A stretch of DNA of 58,675 bases from Desulfobulbaceae bacterium (GCA_031287565.1 JAITSS010000067.1:1-58675); one strand, 5' to 3'; shown: positions 16,192 to 25,993, counted from the stretch's first letter. Numbers and translations are program-made. Notes: generated by a model from the letters alone, not told the origin.

Positions 16192-18225
16192 TTATTTTCT
16201 CATCAATCTGCTGGCGTTAAGCACGGCCAGAAGTGCCACGCCGACATCGGCGAAGACCGCTTCCCACAGACCGCTGATCCCGGCGATGCCCAGGGCCATG
16301 ACCAGGGCTTTTATGCCCAGGGCTAGGGCGATGTTTTCCCAGACATTCACCCGCACCTTGTTCGCCAGTTTGAAGAGATTGGCTGCTTGCGCCGGGGAAT
16401 CATTGAGAATGACCACGTCGGCGGCTTCGACGGCGGCGGCTGAGCCGATGCCGCCCATGGCGATGCCGACCCGCGCTATGGCCAGAATCGGCGCATCATT
16501 GACGCCATCACCGACGAAGGCTATCCGCGCCGCTTCTCGGTCGGGTTCGCCTTCGGGAGTGGTCGTGTTGTTCTTTGATTTTACAACAATTTCTTTCAGC
16601 GCCATAACCTTTTCTTCCGGCAGAAGTCCGGATTTAAACCCATCGATGCCGCATTCCGCCGCCACCCAGGCGGCGGGTTTATCGTGGTCTCCGGTCAGCA
16701 TGAAGGTGGACAGGCCGAGCGATTTCAGCTCGCTTATCGCGGCGCGGGCATCGGCGCGGATGCGGTCGGCGGCGAGGATCAATCCGAGAAATTGCTGGTC
16801 GCGGGCGACGTACACCAACGCCCCGGGTTGCTCCGGCAGGGGACAATCGCCTGGCTGAACGCCCATCTCCTGTAAAAATGCTTTGGTTCCGGCCAGATAG
16901 CGCGCGCCGTCGTGGCGAACTTCCATGCCTTTGCCAGGATGCTCCAGGCTTTGCGGCTCGCCCTCGGCGTCCTTCATGGCCAATTCTTCACCGTGGCGGC
17001 GAATTGCCTGGGCGATGGGATGGGCGCTGTGCCGCTCGGCGATGAAGGCGGCTGAGGTTAGTGCCGATTCATCGAGGCCCGCCGCCGGGTACAGCGCGAC
17101 GACTGCGAAACGTCCTTCGGTCAGGGTTCCGGTTTTGTCAAAGACTACGGTGTCAATTTGTAAGAGGGCGTCGAAGACATTGCCGCCCTTGACCAGAATG
17201 CCCTGACGCGAGGCCGCGCCGATGCCGCCGAAATAGCTGAGCGGAATCGAGATGAGCAGGGCGCACGGGCAGGAAATAATCAACAAAATCAAGGCGCGGT
17301 ATATCCAGGCCGAAAAGCTCGCGCCGGGCAGAATCAGCGGCGGCAGGGTGGCGACGAGAACTGCCAGGGCGACGACGGCCGGAGTGTACCAACGGGCGAA
17401 GCGGCTGATGAATCGTTCGGTCGGCGATTTGCGTTCGGCGGCGTGCTCGACCATCTCCAGAATGCGGGCCATGTGGCTGTCGATGTAGCGGCTGGTCGCC
17501 CGCGCCAACAAGACACCTGACATATTGATACTTCCAGCGAGCACCGCCGAACCCGGCGTGACCCGCACTGGCAACGATTCGCCGGTTAAGGGGCTTTGAT
17601 CAATTCGCGATTCGCCGCTGATAACCTGAGCGTCAAGGGCCACCAATTCTCCGGCGCGAATTTCAAAAATATCGCCGACCGCCACATCTTCAACCTGAAC
17701 CAGGCAGGTTTGCCCGTCCCGCGCCAGTCGCGCCATGCTTGGTTTGGCCGCGAGCAATGAGGCGATGGATTTGCGCGAACCGGCGGCGGCTCGCTCCTGG
17801 AAGAATTCTCCTATCCGATAAAAGAGCATGACGCCAACCGCCTCGGCCAGCTCGCCAAGGCAGATGGCGGCGACAGTCGCAATGCACATCAGCGCGAATT
17901 CATTAAAAAAATCACCTTTACGCATCTCTCCTATGGCTTCACGAAAAATCCCGACGCCGCACAATAAATAGGGAATGGCGTAGGCCAGGCGAACGGCCCA
18001 CGGCCCCAGGGCGGCGTCGAGTCGCGCCTCAAATATCATGCTGAGCGCGAAGACGCAGCCACTCACCACAAGGATGGTGATTTCGTGGCGGGCGCTGGCG
18101 TCGTCGCTTGATGCCTGGCTTGTTGGATTATCGGAATGGCCCTGATGGTTTGGCCCTTCTGGCGCCGGGCATGATGCCTTGCCGTGGCAGCCGCAGGCGC
18201 AGGATTTGGCGGCGAAGACCGACAT
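16192..18225 (-). CDS. zntA: Zn/Cd/Pb-type heavy-metal P1B ATPase
   Basis: 677 residues. N-terminus is a short Cys/His metal-binding tail (CACGCHGKASC, then GPNHQGHSD) in place of the usual HMA domain. P-type marks follow: SPLTGESLPV, the membrane CPC site ISCPCALLISIPLS, phosphorylation DKTGTLTEG, ERHSAHPIA (HP motif), and GDGVNDAPILA. The CPC site with SPL-type neighbours indicates Zn2+/Cd2+/Pb2+ export across the inner membrane. Start ATG 18225 after AAAGGAGG. Only 11 bases separate it from the upstream ArsR gene, so they form one metal-inducible operon. Exact metal cannot be read from sequence. Confidence 0.92.
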   Translation of the reverse strand: MSVFAAKSCACGCHGKASCPAPEGPNHQGHSDNPTSQASSDDASARHEITILVVSGCVFALSMIFEARLDAALGPWAVRLAYAIPYLLCGVGIFREAIGEMRKGDFFNEFALMCIATVAAICLGELAEAVGVMLFYRIGEFFQERAAAGSRKSIASLLAAKPSMARLARDGQTCLVQVEDVAVGDIFEIRAGELVALDAQVISGESRIDQSPLTGESLPVRVTPGSAVLAGSINMSGVLLARATSRYIDSHMARILEMVEHAAERKSPTERFISRFARWYTPAVVALAVLVATLPPLILPGASFSAWIYRALILLIISCPCALLISIPLSYFGGIGAASRQGILVKGGNVFDALLQIDTVVFDKTGTLTEGRFAVVALYPAAGLDESALTSAAFIAERHSAHPIAQAIRRHGEELAMKDAEGEPQSLEHPGKGMEVRHDGARYLAGTKAFLQEMGVQPGDCPLPEQPGALVYVARDQQFLGLILAADRIRADARAAISELKSLGLSTFMLTGDHDKPAAWVAAECGIDGFKSGLLPEEKVMALKEIVVKSKNNTTTPEGEPDREAARIAFVGDGVNDAPILAIARVGIAMGGIGSAAAVEAADVVILNDSPAQAANLFKLANKVRVNVWENIALALGIKALVMALGIAGISGLWEAVFADVGVALLAVLNASRLMRK

Positions 18226-18236
18226 GTTTGCCTCCT

Positions 18237-18644
18237 TTATGGGTTTTCTTCCAGGGAATGGATTTCCAGGGAATGGAAATGGTCGTGATTATCATCCTGG
18301 CATATCTCTTCCTCCAAACGCAGAATATCGGCGATGCGCTGGCGGTCGGCGGCGATGGCGGCGTTGTCTTGCAGAGCGTCAATCGTCCAGGCCAGAGCGG
18401 CGTGGATCAAAGGCGGTGATTTTTCCTGGTCGGCCAGGCGGTAATACACCCACTTGCCACGTTTTCGGCTGACAATCAGCCGCGCCTGCCTGAGAATTGA
18501 TAGGTGCTTTGATGTGGTTGAGGGCGACAGGTCGAGAAAGCCGGTAATCTGGCAGACGCACATTTCGCGCTCGCGTAGCGCCATTAAGATGCGAAGACGA
18601 TTTTCATCGGTTAGGGATTTACTGACGGCGACAAAATCGAGCAT
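18237..18644 (-). CDS. ArsR/SmtB-family metal-responsive repressor
   Basis: 135 residues, winged helix-turn-helix: LTDENRLRILMALREREMCV then CQITGFLDLSPSTTSKHLSI. The CVC pair in the alpha-3 region corresponds to the metal-thiolate site of CadC/ArsR type sensors. The C-terminal tail is His/Asp-rich (CQDDNHDHFHSLEIH), a possible second metal site of alpha-5 type. It probably releases the operator at 18670-18689 when Zn/Cd rises, turning on itself and the ATPase. Start ATG 18644 after GGGAGG. Confidence 0.92.
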   Translation of the reverse strand: MLDFVAVSKSLTDENRLRILMALREREMCVCQITGFLDLSPSTTSKHLSILRQARLIVSRKRGKWVYYRLADQEKSPPLIHAALAWTIDALQDNAAIAADRQRIADILRLEEEICQDDNHDHFHSLEIHSLEENP

Positions 18645-18669
18645 GGTTTTCCTCCCGCTTGAATTCGAT

Positions 18670-18703
18670 AATTCGATATATGACGAATTGTGCGCATGGT
18701 CAA
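18670..18703 (-). promoter_or_regulatory. Promoter and ArsR operator of the metal-export operon
   Basis: On the minus strand TTGACC (18698-18703), a 17-base spacer and TATATC (18675-18680). An AATTCG-N8-CGAATT palindrome (18670-18689) covers the -10 box, the place expected for an ArsR-type operator. 26 bases upstream of the arsR start. Confidence 0.75.
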
Positions 18704-18796
18704 GAAAAATTTGTCATCCTGAAACAAAGGCAGAAACTATAGGATAGATAAATCGCTTCGCCATCGGCGTGGCTTGGATTTGCTGATCGCTTGGCG

Positions 18797-18835
18797 CAAA
18801 AAAACCGCCGCCCGGCGCAAGACCGGGACGGCGGC
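18797..18835 (-). terminator. Rho-independent terminator of ppdK
   Basis: On the minus strand GCCGCCGTCCCGG...CCGGGCGGCGG followed by seven T, 44 bases past the ppdK stop. Confidence 0.9.
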
Positions 18836-18878
18836 TGGTGAAACGAAGTGAGATATTGGGGCGAAGAAGCTACACGAC

Positions 18879-21599
18879 TCAGGCTTTATCGGCGTTTATC
18901 GCCGCCTGCGCCGCCGCCAGGCGGGCGATTGGGGCGCGGAAGGGCGAGCAGCTTACATAGGTCAGTTTGTGTTTGAAGCAAAAATCCACCGAAGCCGGGT
19001 CGCCGCCCTGTTCGCCGCAGATGCCGACTTTCAGATTCGGACGGACCGCGCGGCCTTTTTCCACAGCCATGGCGATCAGTTGGCCGACGCCATCAATATC
19101 CAGGGTTTGGAAGGGGTCGGCGGGCAGCATCTTTTTATCAAGGTAATTTTGCAAGAAGCCGCCAACATCGTCGCGGCTGAAGCCAAAGGTCATCTGGGTC
19201 AGGTCGTTGGTGCCAAACGAGAAAAATTCGGCGCTTTTGGCCATGCGGTCAGCTAAAAGGCAGGCGCGGGGAATTTCAATCATCGTGCCGTACAGATATT
19301 CGATTGTTTCCAGCCCGAATTTTTTGCATACCTCGGCGTGCACCTTATCGGTGATGACTTTGACCGCCTCCAGTTCCGAGACGTCGCAGGTGACCGGCAC
19401 CATAATTTCCGGATGCGGTTTCAGGCCATCTTTGAGCATTTCGGCGGCGGATTCAAAAATGGCGCGAATCTGCATGGCAGATATTTCGGGATAGGTCAGG
19501 CCGAGGCGAACGCCGCGATGGCCCATCATCGGGTTGGATTCGTGTAGCGCCTCGCCGCGCTTCATCACATCTTCAATGCTGATGTTCAGCGCTTTGGCCA
19601 GTTTTTCCTGATTTTCCCGGCCCTTCGGTACAAATTCGTGCAGCGGCGGGTCGAGCAGGCGGAAGGTCACGGGCAGACCATCCATGGCTTCCAGCGTGTT
19701 CTTGACGGCCTTTTTCACATAGCCGAAGAGTTCAGAGATGGCCGTGCCTATCTCTTTCTCGCTGTCGCTCAAAATCATCTTGCGCAACAAAAACAGCGGC
19801 TCGGCCGCGCCCTCGCCGTAAAACATATGCTCGGTGCGGAAGAGGCCGATGCCCTCGGCCCCGAATTCCCGCGCCAGTTTCGCGTCGGCGGGGGTTTCGG
19901 CGTTGGCGCGGACGCCCATGGGCCGGAAACGGTCAACCATGGTCATGAATTGCTGAAAACGTGGATTTTCCGAGGCGTCCATCAGCGGCAGTTCATCGAG
20001 ATAGGCGATACCCCTGGTGCCGTTTAAGGTCATGACATCGCCTTCGACCAGAAGAATATCGGTGCCCATAACCCTGGCTTCTTTCGCCACCGGGTTGATG
20101 CGCAATTCGCCAGCGCCGACGATGCAGCATTTACCCCAGCCGCGGGCGACCAAAGCCGCGTGCGAAGTCATGCCGCCGCGGGCGGTGAGAACGCCCTGGG
20201 CGACGCGCATTCCTTCAACGTCTTCGGGATTGGTTTCTTCCCGCACCAGGATGACTTTTTCGCCGCGCTGGCTCCATTCCACCGCGTCGGCGGCGGTAAA
20301 GACGATTTTGCCGACCGCCGCGCCCGGCCCGGCAGGCAGGCCGCTCGTCACCGGGATGACTTTTTTCTCAAAATCCGGGTCAAGAATTGGGTGCAGCAAT
20401 TCATCGAGTTGCGCCGGGCTGACGCGGGTGACGGCGATTTTTTCGTCGATCAATCCCTCTTTCAGCATATCCATAGCCATGTTCAGGGCCGCTTGTCCGG
20501 TGCGTTTGCCGACTCGGCATTGCAGCATGAACAATTGTCCTTCCTGAATCGTGAACTCAATGTCGAGCATATCCTTAAACGATTTTTCAAGAATATCGCG
20601 GATATTGTGCAGCTCGGCATAGGTTTCCGGCATGGATTGCTCCATGCTTGGCAGTTCCTTGTTCTGCTTATTTTTGGTGGCGTCATTCAAGGGGTTGGGC
20701 GTTCTGATACCCGCGACCACATCCTCGCCTTGGGCGTTGATCAGCCATTCGCCGTAAAACAGGTTGTCGCCGGTGGCCGGATTGCGGGTGAAAGCGACGC
20801 CAGTGGCCGAGGTATCGCCCATGTTGCCGAACACCATCGACTGCACCGTCACCGCTGTGCCCCAGTCATTGGGAATGCGCTCAATCTGACGGTATGAAAT
20901 GGCCTTCTTGCCATTCCAACTTTTGAACACCGCCTTGATGCCGCCTTCTAGCTGGGCGCGGGCGTCATCCGGGAAGGGTTCGCCCAGAAATTCCTCAATC
21001 CGCCACTTGAATTCCTCGACCAGGGATTGCAGATCCTCGACGCTTAATTCCGTGTCCGACGCCAGCCCCTTGCCTTTGACATAGGTGTCGAGCATGTCGT
21101 CGAGCTGTTTGCGGATGGTCTGGTCGCCGTCGATTTCCAGGCCCTCGGCCTTTTCCATAACCACATCGGCGTACATCATGATCAGGCGGCGGTACGAATC
21201 CCAGACGAAACGCGGATTGCCGGTTTTTTTAATCAGGCCGGGGAGAGTGGCCGTACACAGGCCGATATTTAAGACCGTATCCATCATGCCGGGCATTGAA
21301 CTGCGCGCCCCGGAGCGACAGGAAACCAGCAGCGGATTTTCCGGATCGCCGAATTTTTTGCCCATGATCGCTTCAGTTTCAGCCATCGCTTTCCAGACAT
21401 CATCCATCAGGCCCGGCGGCAGTTGGCAACCTCCGGCGTAGTATTCAGTGCAGACTTCAGTGGTGATCGTGAAACCTGCGGGCACCGGCAGACCCAGAAG
21501 CGACATCTCCGCGAGATTCGCTCCTTTGCCGCCAAGCAGGTTTTTCATGTCCGCTCGTCCCTCGGCCTTTTTCGCCCCAAATGTGTATACCCGTTTCAT
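18879..21599 (-). CDS. ppdK: Pyruvate, phosphate dikinase
   Basis: 906 residues. N-terminal ATP-grasp domain (LLGGKGANLAEMSLLGLPVP), central phosphohistidine domain GGMTSHAALVARGWGKCCIV with the catalytic His, and the C-terminal PEP/pyruvate barrel ending GICGEQGGDPASVDFC. Interconverts pyruvate, ATP and Pi with PEP, AMP and PPi, letting PPi replace ATP in glycolysis or driving gluconeogenesis from pyruvate. Start ATG 21599 matches the family start MKRVYTFG; upstream in-frame codons are leader. Single-gene unit with its own promoter and terminator. Confidence 0.97.
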   Translation of the reverse strand: MKRVYTFGAKKAEGRADMKNLLGGKGANLAEMSLLGLPVPAGFTITTEVCTEYYAGGCQLPPGLMDDVWKAMAETEAIMGKKFGDPENPLLVSCRSGARSSMPGMMDTVLNIGLCTATLPGLIKKTGNPRFVWDSYRRLIMMYADVVMEKAEGLEIDGDQTIRKQLDDMLDTYVKGKGLASDTELSVEDLQSLVEEFKWRIEEFLGEPFPDDARAQLEGGIKAVFKSWNGKKAISYRQIERIPNDWGTAVTVQSMVFGNMGDTSATGVAFTRNPATGDNLFYGEWLINAQGEDVVAGIRTPNPLNDATKNKQNKELPSMEQSMPETYAELHNIRDILEKSFKDMLDIEFTIQEGQLFMLQCRVGKRTGQAALNMAMDMLKEGLIDEKIAVTRVSPAQLDELLHPILDPDFEKKVIPVTSGLPAGPGAAVGKIVFTAADAVEWSQRGEKVILVREETNPEDVEGMRVAQGVLTARGGMTSHAALVARGWGKCCIVGAGELRINPVAKEARVMGTDILLVEGDVMTLNGTRGIAYLDELPLMDASENPRFQQFMTMVDRFRPMGVRANAETPADAKLAREFGAEGIGLFRTEHMFYGEGAAEPLFLLRKMILSDSEKEIGTAISELFGYVKKAVKNTLEAMDGLPVTFRLLDPPLHEFVPKGRENQEKLAKALNISIEDVMKRGEALHESNPMMGHRGVRLGLTYPEISAMQIRAIFESAAEMLKDGLKPHPEIMVPVTCDVSELEAVKVITDKVHAEVCKKFGLETIEYLYGTMIEIPRACLLADRMAKSAEFFSFGTNDLTQMTFGFSRDDVGGFLQNYLDKKMLPADPFQTLDIDGVGQLIAMAVEKGRAVRPNLKVGICGEQGGDPASVDFCFKHKLTYVSCSPFRAPIARLAAAQAAINADKA

Positions 21600-21706
21600 G
21601 TTCGTCGTCTCTGGCTGTGTGTGATCGGAGAGGGCGGTGGGAACAGAGCGCTCAGGCCGCCCAAAACTGAATCCATGGCTCCTTAAAAGACCGCGCATAA
21701 GCGAGT

Positions 21707-21735
21707 ATTTTACAAAAACCCAATATTCAACGCAA
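21707..21735 (-). promoter_or_regulatory. Sigma-70 promoter of ppdK
   Basis: On the minus strand TTGCGT (21730-21735), 17-base spacer, TAAAAT (21707-21712), in an AT-rich segment about 108 bases upstream of the start. Confidence 0.55.
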
Positions 21736-21788
21736 TTTTTTTATCAGTGGATTCTATAGCTCCAAACAACAAAATTTATCGGCCGACT

Positions 21789-22772
21789 TTATCGTCCGCC
21801 GGGCGTTTGCCGCAGACCGATATTGGCCTCGAATTCGGTCAGACGTTTGTGGATTGAACGCAACTCGGTGACAGTGGTCCAGTTCGCGATGAATATTGAG
21901 AAGGACTCGCGCACTTTACTGAAGGCGTTGGAGACCTGCACCAAGACACCCAGAGTAATCGCGCCGGTGAACAGCGCTGAACCCATAATCAAATAGGGAA
22001 CGATAATCATGAGTTGCTCGAAAAAATTGATCCAGATATCAAAATAGCCATAATGGAGAAACAGTCGATGGTAGTTGAGCTTCAATCCGGTGAACAATTC
22101 GACGATGGTCTCCGGATGGCCGAACCGCCCTTTGTCGTCCTCGGCGTAGACCAGCTCTTTGCGGAAGGCCGCTTCCACCTTCTGATTGTTATATTCCAGG
22201 CCCGGTAGCTTGATGCCGACAAACCATGAAATAGCCAGGCCACCGAGGGAGACGAGCAAGGCTACCCAGACCAGACTGCCGGGAATCTCTTTGATACGCG
22301 GCAGATCGACGCCGGCGGATAAGGCCCAGAGGATGGGCAGGAAGGCGACGAGCGTCATCAGCGCCCGCGTCACCTGCAAGCCCAGTGATTCGACGATTCT
22401 GGCGAAGCGATAAATATCTTCCTGGATACGCTGGCTCGAACCCTCGATGTCCTTTTCCGTTAGCCGCCAATGGGCAAGGTAAGAAAACGTGATCGCTTCG
22501 CGCCAGCGGAAGGCGTAAATTCGTGTAAAATAGCCGGTTAAAGTGGCGATCAACACATACGGAAAGGCCAGTTTGGCAAACATCAGCATTTGTTGCCAGA
22601 ATTCATCCACCGAATGTTCCTGGGCTTTTTGCAGAATGTTGTAAAAAGCGCCGTACCACTCGTTGATTTTCACGCTCAGTTCAACCTGAATGTAGAGCGA
22701 GGCCAAAAGGAGCGCGGCTCCACCCCAGGCCCAGAGAAACCATCGTTGATCCGCATAAAAAGCCCGAAACAT
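21789..22772 (-). CDS. SbmA/BacA-like peptide transporter, short form
   Basis: 327 residues with about six membrane segments. Matches SbmA/BacA through YAFRWREAITFSYLAHW, EGSSQRIQEDIYRFARIVES, GIKLPGLEYNNQKVEAAFRK and ELVYAEDDKG. SbmA is a proton-driven importer of antimicrobial peptides and thiazole-modified compounds; BacA-type proteins also affect very-long-chain fatty acids of lipid A. E. coli SbmA is about 406 residues; this protein lacks roughly the first 80 (first spans), and the ATG at 22772 has a good AAGGAGTG, so it seems naturally short. No ATPase domain is attached. Divergent from the LTA-synthase-like gene, 155 bases apart. Confidence 0.85.
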   Translation of the reverse strand: MFRAFYADQRWFLWAWGGAALLLASLYIQVELSVKINEWYGAFYNILQKAQEHSVDEFWQQMLMFAKLAFPYVLIATLTGYFTRIYAFRWREAITFSYLAHWRLTEKDIEGSSQRIQEDIYRFARIVESLGLQVTRALMTLVAFLPILWALSAGVDLPRIKEIPGSLVWVALLVSLGGLAISWFVGIKLPGLEYNNQKVEAAFRKELVYAEDDKGRFGHPETIVELFTGLKLNYHRLFLHYGYFDIWINFFEQLMIIVPYLIMGSALFTGAITLGVLVQVSNAFSKVRESFSIFIANWTTVTELRSIHKRLTEFEANIGLRQTPGGR

Positions 22773-22927
22773 ATGATACACTCCTTGGTTAAAAAATGGG
22801 AAAAGCAACGGCGGGGACAATACTCCATCACCGCCGGATTCGCTTGAAATCCACATCGCCCACGGGTAGGATTTTCAGCTTTTCCGCCGACGATTTTCCC
22901 CCCGTCGTTTTTCGTTATGAGTCTGCC

Positions 22928-25033
22928 ATGCGCCAAAAATTGTTCCTCGCGTTTCTTGCCGCCGCCGTCTTTTTGCCCTGCGCCTGGCGGCTTATGCCGC
23001 AACCGGCCTGGGAACCGGCGGGTTTTTGCTCTGATTTGGCCTGCGGCCTGATCCTTTTTTCCCTCGCCGCTGTCAGTCCGCGCCCGCTACGCTTGCCGTT
23101 TCTTCTTCTTTGGGCAATGTACCAGGTCGGCGCCCAGGAGTTGCTCGCGGCCATGCAGCGGCTGCCGGACTGGCACGATTTTCACTATTTGGCTGACCCG
23201 GCCTTTGTCGGCGCCTCCGCCTCCGGCCTGCATTTTTCCTCGCCGTATTTAACCGCGATGCTCTTGGTCTGCTCGCTGGCCGCCGGGCTGTGGCCGTCGC
23301 GTGCGGTCGGCGGCAAAAAATGGTATTTCGTCGCCGCGCTCGTTTTATTTGGCCTGCACTATCCGCTGTCGCGCCACTTTGACAGCCAGACCGTCGCCGC
23401 CCGTTACAATCCGCTGCACTGGCTGGCGGCCAGCGCTCTGGCCCCGGATGGCGATGAAGGCGGCGCAGTCGTCATGCCGTCGGGCCTCACCAGCCTCGAT
23501 TTGTCCGGCCCATCAATCCTCGGCGAAAAGCGAGCGAAAAACCTGTTAATCATCACGATGGAAGGCATTCCCGGCATTTATCACCCGGAGATTCACGCCG
23601 CCTTCGCCGCGCCCAAGGCCGACATCAGCATGGATAAACTGGCCGCCGAAACCGCCGACGCCATGTTGATTCCGGATTTCGTCGCCCACAGCCATCAAAC
23701 CATCCGCGGCCTCTACGCTCTTTTGTGCGGCGATTTCAGCAAGCAATCCTGGGATACGCCGAAAGCCTATGAGCTTCAGGGCAAACCGCAGCGCGCCGGG
23801 CAATGCCTGCCCGCACAAATGACGGCGGCGGGTTTTTCCACCCATTTTCTGCAAGGGGCGAATCTGAATTTTATGGGTAAGGATTGGGTCATGCCGATGC
23901 TGGGTTTTCAGGAAGTGCATGGCAAGGAATGGTTTACCGAGAAAAACCCTTTTCCTTTTGATTGGGGCGTCGTCGATGAAGTCTTTTTTCGCGGCGCGGC
24001 AAATTATATCGCGACGCTGGAAAAAAAAGGCGAGCCGTGGATGCTGACGCTGCTTACCGTCGGTACCCACCAGCCCTACGCGGCGCCGGACAAAATCGCC
24101 GACCGTTACCCGAACCGTAAACTGGCCACTGTCGCCCTGCTCGATCAGGCGGTGGCCGATTTCGTCAAGACGCTGCGCGGGCGGGGCATTCTTGAGAACA
24201 CCCTGGTCTTCATCACCTCCGACGAATCGCATGGCGCGGATCAGGCCGACTGGGTCAGCAGTTGGGGCACCGGCATCGTCCTTATTCCTGGCGAAAAAGC
24301 GCCGCGTCTTAAAAGCGGTGGCTATGGCCTTGTCGATACCGAAGCGTCGGTGCTGGACTATTTTTCCTTGCCAATGCCGCCCGCGATCATTGGTCGCAGC
24401 TTTTTCCGGGATTACGACACGCCGAGGGAAATGGTCTCGTTCACGGCCTCGAAACGTCGCTGGCATGACGCGGCGGGTATCCGCCACGAATGCACTGAGG
24501 ATGGTTTGTGTCAGATGACGCGGGCGGCGAGTATTTTGGGGACGCCGGACCAATTGCGCGATGATCAAGCCGGAAAAAAACTCTTCGCCATCGACGCCCG
24601 GCTCGACCGTGATCTTAAGGCTGAAGACGGTCAGAACAATCAGCGTCGCCTGCAATTCGCTCAAGGCGAGTTGCGCCGCCTGCCAGCCAAAGTGCGCGAC
24701 GACTGGACGGATAATCTCTCCGGCGCTCAGTACCTTGATTTCCCGGCCGGTTCAGAAGTTCAGGTGGCGGTGCGCGTCAAAGCGATGAAAGCGCCGAAAG
24801 ATGGCGTGCGTCTCAGGCTTTTGGCCAAACAGTGGGAGCACGACCAGAAGAATATCCCGATTCCCGATTTTCCGGTGCTGCACACCGGTGAAGAATGTCT
24901 GGTGGAATTTTCCTTCAAAAATCCGGAAGCGCGGCAATCGTTTTCTTTTCATCTTTTAGGTGAAGGAAAAAACGCCCTGATCCGCATGGATGAATTCACC
25001 GTGACCGTGACAAACCCTGGTCAATCTTCCTGA
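22928..25033 (+). CDS. LTA-synthase-like membrane sulfatase/phosphotransferase
   Basis: 701 residues. N-terminal half has about five membrane spans; then a periplasmic alkaline-phosphatase/sulfatase-fold domain (PF00884): NLLIITMEGIPGIYHPEI with the metal-binding Glu, the nucleophile region HSHQTIRGLYALLCGDF (Thr), and the metal site FITSDESHGADQAD. A C-terminal extension of about 150 residues (after YDTPREMVSF) is beta-rich and unassigned. Relatives transfer glycerol-phosphate or phosphoethanolamine to envelope glycans or lipids (LtaS, OpgB, EptA). Substrate unknown. The thiolate of true sulfatases (CxPxR) is absent, so phosphotransfer is more likely. Overlaps the end of terC by 13 bases, convergent. 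Confidence 0.85.
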   Translation: MRQKLFLAFLAAAVFLPCAWRLMPQPAWEPAGFCSDLACGLILFSLAAVSPRPLRLPFLLLWAMYQVGAQELLAAMQRLPDWHDFHYLADPAFVGASASGLHFSSPYLTAMLLVCSLAAGLWPSRAVGGKKWYFVAALVLFGLHYPLSRHFDSQTVAARYNPLHWLAASALAPDGDEGGAVVMPSGLTSLDLSGPSILGEKRAKNLLIITMEGIPGIYHPEIHAAFAAPKADISMDKLAAETADAMLIPDFVAHSHQTIRGLYALLCGDFSKQSWDTPKAYELQGKPQRAGQCLPAQMTAAGFSTHFLQGANLNFMGKDWVMPMLGFQEVHGKEWFTEKNPFPFDWGVVDEVFFRGAANYIATLEKKGEPWMLTLLTVGTHQPYAAPDKIADRYPNRKLATVALLDQAVADFVKTLRGRGILENTLVFITSDESHGADQADWVSSWGTGIVLIPGEKAPRLKSGGYGLVDTEASVLDYFSLPMPPAIIGRSFFRDYDTPREMVSFTASKRRWHDAAGIRHECTEDGLCQMTRAASILGTPDQLRDDQAGKKLFAIDARLDRDLKAEDGQNNQRRLQFAQGELRRLPAKVRDDWTDNLSGAQYLDFPAGSEVQVAVRVKAMKAPKDGVRLRLLAKQWEHDQKNIPIPDFPVLHTGEECLVEFSFKNPEARQSFSFHLLGEGKNALIRMDEFTVTVTNPGQSS

Positions 25034-25737
25034 CGCGGTTCTTTAGCCAAAGCGGCTTGCCGGGCGATTTTTCGCCTGGCTAAAAGGCTGCCGACGATGA
25101 CGACAAACAGCGCCCCCGTCACCGAAGCGGGGTAGTGCAGCCAGCGCGGATAGGCGGCGAGAAATGGTGTGGCCCAGATGTCCGTCACCATCATATGGCC
25201 AGCGATCCAGCCCAGAAGACCGCCGCCCAGCGTGATCACCATCGGGAATCGGTCCATCAGCCCCATAACTAATTTGCTGCCCCAGACGATAATCGGGATG
25301 CTGATGGCGATGCCGAACACCACCAGCAGCATGTCGCCATGGGCGGCTCCGGCTACGGCGATGACGTTATCGAGGCTCATCACCGCATCGGCGATGACAA
25401 TGGTTTTCACCGCGCCCCACAGGCTGTCGCTGCTCTCGACGCTTGTGTGGGCGTCGTCTTCGGGCAAAAGCAACTTGACGCCGATCCACAGTAGCAACAG
25501 GCCGCCGATAATTTTCAGAAACGGCAGCGCCAGAAGTTTCAAAGCGAAAAAAATCAGGATCACCCGCAAGCCGACCGCGCCGAATACGCCCCAGAAAATT
25601 CCCTGATTCCGCTGTTTGGCGTTCAGCTTGCGGCAGGCCAGGGCGATGACCACGGCGTTGTCGCCGCCCAGAAGTATATCGATAACAATAATTTGCAGCG
25701 CGGCAACGTAAAACTGCGGGGTCAGCATTTCCAACAT
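25021..25737 (-). CDS. TerC-family integral membrane protein
   Basis: 238 residues, about seven spans. TerC marks: IIVIDILLGGDNAVVIALA with the conserved Asp-Asn in the first span, and IADAVMSLDNVIAVAGA with the second Asp-Asn pair. TerC/Alx/YkoY proteins are linked to metal (Mn2+) export during protein secretion and to tellurite resistance. Start ATG 25737 was chosen as the family start; an upstream start would add an extra hydrophobic leader. It overlaps the convergent gene. Confidence 0.9.
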   Translation of the reverse strand: MLEMLTPQFYVAALQIIVIDILLGGDNAVVIALACRKLNAKQRNQGIFWGVFGAVGLRVILIFFALKLLALPFLKIIGGLLLLWIGVKLLLPEDDAHTSVESSDSLWGAVKTIVIADAVMSLDNVIAVAGAAHGDMLLVVFGIAISIPIIVWGSKLVMGLMDRFPMVITLGGGLLGWIAGHMMVTDIWATPFLAAYPRWLHYPASVTGALFVVIVGSLLARRKIARQAALAKEPRQED

Positions 25738-25805
25738 CGGACAACTCCACGGGAAAAAAGAACGAGAACAGAAGGCCAGCGATGCTAAAAACAGTAGCAC
25801 CAATG

Positions 25806-25852
25806 CGAAAAAAAGGCCAGAACCCGTGATTTATCTCAGGATTCCGGCCTTT
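25806..25852 (-). terminator. Rho-independent terminator after the tRNA-Ser pair
   Basis: On the minus strand AAAGGCCGGAATCC...GGGTTCTGGCCTTTTTT, 36 bases downstream of the tRNA-Ser(GCT) 3' end. Confidence 0.8.
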
Positions 25853-25887
25853 ATCAGACTGCTTCGCGTCAAACTGGGCAACAAATC

Positions 25888-25980
<93 letters not shown>

Positions 25981-25993
25981 AGATTGATGATGT

